Source of the DNA: Verrucomicrobiota bacterium
GTDB lineage: Bacteria > Verrucomicrobiota > Verrucomicrobiia > Verrucomicrobiales > DEV007
Length of the DNA: 7,332 nt
Assembly (NCBI GenBank): GCA_013152075.1
Contig: JAADHD010000160.1
Coordinates: forward strand, 1 to 7,332
Direction: 5' to 3'
Part shown: piece after piece, positions 5,735 to 7,332 of the stretch
Numbering within the stretch: the stretch's first letter is position 1
Layout: the number at the start of each line of letters is the position of its first letter
The notes under the pieces: generated by a model
Database searches by the model: none
Seen by the model: the letters and a program-made list of their open reading frames with translations, nothing else
What the model was told of the DNA's origin: nothing
Program-made: the position numbers and the translations under genes

Positions 5735-5895
5735 TTCTGCTAAACCTGCAAATCAGTTTAATCTTGCCCTTTTATGGAATTTACATATATTTATGATAAT
5801 TTAAAATATCTCCACATTGGTTTGTTTTTTAAATTGATCGGGATCTGCATATGCATACAAGTCACTACAATTTTTCTTAACCCATTCATCGCCAT
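5735..5895. promoter_or_regulatory. AT-rich divergent intergenic region between hydrolase and barrel genes
   Basis: This 161-base gap (224 if the hydrolase starts at 5671) must carry promoters for both directions. For the plus strand, TTGCCC (5764-5769), a 16-base spacer and TATATT (5786-5791) form a weak candidate, and TACAAT (5866-5871) is a nearer -10-like box without a good -35. On the minus strand TATCAT is present but no matching -35 is seen. TTGACA, identical to the -35 consensus, occurs on the minus strand at 5734-5729, without a good -10 at 15-19 bases. No promoter can be fixed with confidence. Confidence 0.4.
5846..5855. promoter_or_regulatory. 10-bp perfect palindrome, possible operator
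   Basis: TGCATATGCA reads the same on both strands and lies 40 bases before the barrel gene start, in the divergent region. A dimeric regulator could bind here and control one or both genes. It is short and AT-rich, only one copy was seen, and no regulator gene is in the window, so this is a suggestion only. Confidence 0.2.
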
Positions 5896-7212
5896 ATGAA
5901 ACTTATTACAGACTACTTGAATCAGAGAAAACACCTGTTGTTGCCAGCCATGCTCATGGCAGCTGTATTTGCTCCCACATCAGTTCTGAATGCGCAGAAT
6001 ATTTACCTTGATGACGGTAGTGAACAGCAAAATGCCAGCGCCTTCATTTTACCTTACGTTTATACATCTGATCAAACCGGCTTCGCTTTTGGATTAGGCG
6101 GAGTTCGCTCGGGTTTTTTGCAACCCCAGGGAATAGCCGGCTGGGCAATTCAAGGGTCTGCAAATGGATCTTACGGACTTTTCGCAGGAGGGGTGAATTA
6201 TCAAATTGGCGAGCGTTGGTTTTTTGACCCCATACTCGCAGTAAATCGCTATACCGAAATGCGTTCTTATCAGGATATAGCCCCCCAGTTCGGCGACAAT
6301 CGAGCCGGAAGTAATGGGTCATCAGAGGACAACTACATAGAAAACAAAGGTTGGGACATTTTTTTGGAATTAAAAACCAAGTGGCTTCTGCCTATCGCAC
6401 AGGGAAAGGATAATCCCCTTCACACCTATCGTCTCCATAGCGGCCTGCTGCACGATGACAAGGGTGCTGCCGGCGGATTTGCATTCAATCCCCTCACCAG
6501 TGGTCGTACTTTTGTTACTTTCACTCCGTTCTATCGAGGACAGGAATTCGACGACGATGTTGCTGACATGTTACAGTCTTCTTCCAACGGCATTCAAGTA
6601 GGCTTGCTCTGGAACAACAAGGACTATGATTTATCTCCCTCCCGCGGTGAGGAAATTGAGTTTACGGTCAAACGTGATTTTGGGTGGTTCAATAGCGACG
6701 ATTCCTGGACAACATGGGAAGCTGAAGCCAGCAAGTTCATCACACTCGGTAACGCCGACTGGGCAAGACAACAGGTGCTGGCCTTGAACTTCTGGACCTC
6801 GGACACGCCCAGCTGGAACGAATCCAATGGAAGGGTTACTAACCGGGCTCCTGACTTTTACTCACCTAAGCTCGGCGGATTCAATCGTATGCGAGCCTTT
6901 CCTTTTGAAAGATTTAATGATCGCTCGTCAATTTATTATGCCGCTGAGTATCGCATGATTCCGGAATGGAATCCCTGGGCAAATATCGAATGGCTCAATA
7001 ATTTGGTAGATATCAAGTGGTGGCAAATCGTCCCTTTTGTCGAATTAGGCCGGGTGGCTCCGGAATACGACTTGGGAGCATTGCATGAAAATATGCAATG
7101 GGATGCCGGACTAGGAGTTCGTTTCATGACAAAGAACAGTGTGATTCGACTCGACTGGGCTGCGTCCGAGGAATCATCTGGCCTGTGGTTTATGTTCGGA
7201 CAGTCTTTTTAA
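5896..7212 (+). CDS. Omp85/D15-like outer-membrane beta-barrel protein without POTRA domains
   Basis: This 438-residue protein has a Sec signal peptide (charged 1-12, hydrophobic 13-26, cleavage probably after LNA at 33). The rest is rich in Gly, aromatic residues and alternating strands. The second half matches the Omp85/bacterial surface antigen barrel. It contains DYDLSPSRGEEIEF (243-256), as in the usual DxxxSPxxG segment, then KLGGFNRMRAFPFERFND (325-342) followed by the strand YYAAEYR (347-353). It ends with the membrane-insertion signature WFMFGQSF and a terminal Phe. The usual loop motif VRGF/Y reads MRAF here (332-335): the Arg and Phe are kept but Gly is replaced by Ala. There is no room for POTRA domains, so it is not BamA or TamA itself. 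It is more like the stand-alone barrels found with patatin-like or carbohydrate-processing genes. A pore or assembly role is possible. It is divergent from the Tat hydrolase. The ATG at 5896 gives the complete signal peptide; no Shine-Dalgarno is visible. Confidence 0.78.
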   Translation: MKLITDYLNQRKHLLLPAMLMAAVFAPTSVLNAQNIYLDDGSEQQNASAFILPYVYTSDQTGFAFGLGGVRSGFLQPQGIAGWAIQGSANGSYGLFAGGVNYQIGERWFFDPILAVNRYTEMRSYQDIAPQFGDNRAGSNGSSEDNYIENKGWDIFLELKTKWLLPIAQGKDNPLHTYRLHSGLLHDDKGAAGGFAFNPLTSGRTFVTFTPFYRGQEFDDDVADMLQSSSNGIQVGLLWNNKDYDLSPSRGEEIEFTVKRDFGWFNSDDSWTTWEAEASKFITLGNADWARQQVLALNFWTSDTPSWNESNGRVTNRAPDFYSPKLGGFNRMRAFPFERFNDRSSIYYAAEYRMIPEWNPWANIEWLNNLVDIKWWQIVPFVELGRVAPEYDLGALHENMQWDAGLGVRFMTKNSVIRLDWAASEESSGLWFMFGQSF

Positions 7213-7257
7213 GTTCCTTCCGAATTTCTGGCATCTTTCCCTACGACATCAAGGGCC

Positions 7258-7332
7258 TCAGGCAAATGCCGTTATGAAAGCCGACTCCAATGCCAGGGCT
7301 TCCTGAACATTGGTATTTAAATTATTCCGCAA
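7258..7332 (-). CDS. Possible C-terminal end of a minus-strand gene (partial)
   Basis: On the minus strand, one frame is open from the window edge (7332) to a TGA at 7260-7258, giving 24 residues. The last 16 (from NVQEALALES on) look like an amphipathic helix with Ala, Leu, Glu and Phe. The other two minus frames stop within five codons. If real, it converges on the barrel gene with 45 bases between the stops. The fragment is too short to name a family, and an open run of this length can occur by chance. Confidence 0.35.
   Translation of the reverse strand: MRNNLNTNVQEALALESAFITAFA

Noticed and set aside
7228..7296. Inverted repeat CTGGCAT / ATGCCAG after the barrel gene
   Set aside because: The arms are seven bases with about 55 bases between them and no T tract, and the second arm lies in a possible coding tail. 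Not a convincing terminator.
1..7332. tRNA, rRNA, CRISPR array, insertion sequence or prophage genes
   Set aside because: No cloverleaf, rRNA-like stretch, regularly spaced repeat, terminal inverted repeat or transposase/integrase motif was seen on either strand by reading.

Overview
This window comes from a Gram-negative bacterium. It carries an LptE-type lipoprotein (lipopolysaccharide export) and an Omp85-like outer-membrane barrel whose last residue is Phe. The general style of the proteins suggests Verrucomicrobiota (Opitutae-like) or a related PVC-group organism: a Tat-exported alpha/beta hydrolase grouped with a small VOC protein and an SDR, a TIM-barrel sugar isomerase, and few recognisable Shine-Dalgarno sequences. 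The lineage is an inference from impression, not from a marker gene. No rRNA, tRNA, CRISPR array, transposase or integrase was seen.

Left part, plus strand (1-1842): the proline-rich C-terminal tail of an unidentified protein (3-191); a 198-bp gap with a weak hairpin; lptE (390-977), which has a perfect TATAAT six bases before its ATG; a clear intrinsic terminator (1046-1067); and rsmI (1096-1842), the 16S rRNA C1402 ribose methyltransferase in a short form without the usual C-terminal extension.

Middle part, plus strand (1900-3343): a two-gene unit with an 11-base overlap. It holds a xylose-isomerase-like TIM-barrel protein (sugar phosphate isomerase/epimerase type) and a four-helix GtrA-family membrane protein. 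The GtrA gene runs tail-to-tail into the next gene, with only 12 bases between the stop codons.

Right part, minus strand (5671 down to 3356): three genes in one direction, read as Tat-exported alpha/beta hydrolase, then a small VOC (glyoxalase-fold) protein, then an SDR oxidoreductase. Gaps are 55 and 71 bases. This looks like a small catabolic unit in which an ester or similar bond is cut outside the cytoplasm and the product is oxidised or rearranged inside. The substrate cannot be read from the sequence.

Far right: an AT-rich divergent intergenic region with a 10-bp palindrome separates the hydrolase from a plus-strand gene (5896-7212) for a secreted, POTRA-less Omp85/D15-like beta-barrel. 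The last 75 bases may hold the C-terminal end of a minus-strand gene. Overall the window is mostly recognisable families. The points most worth a second look are the divergent hydrolase/barrel arrangement, the altered Omp85 signature, and the possible leaderless starts.
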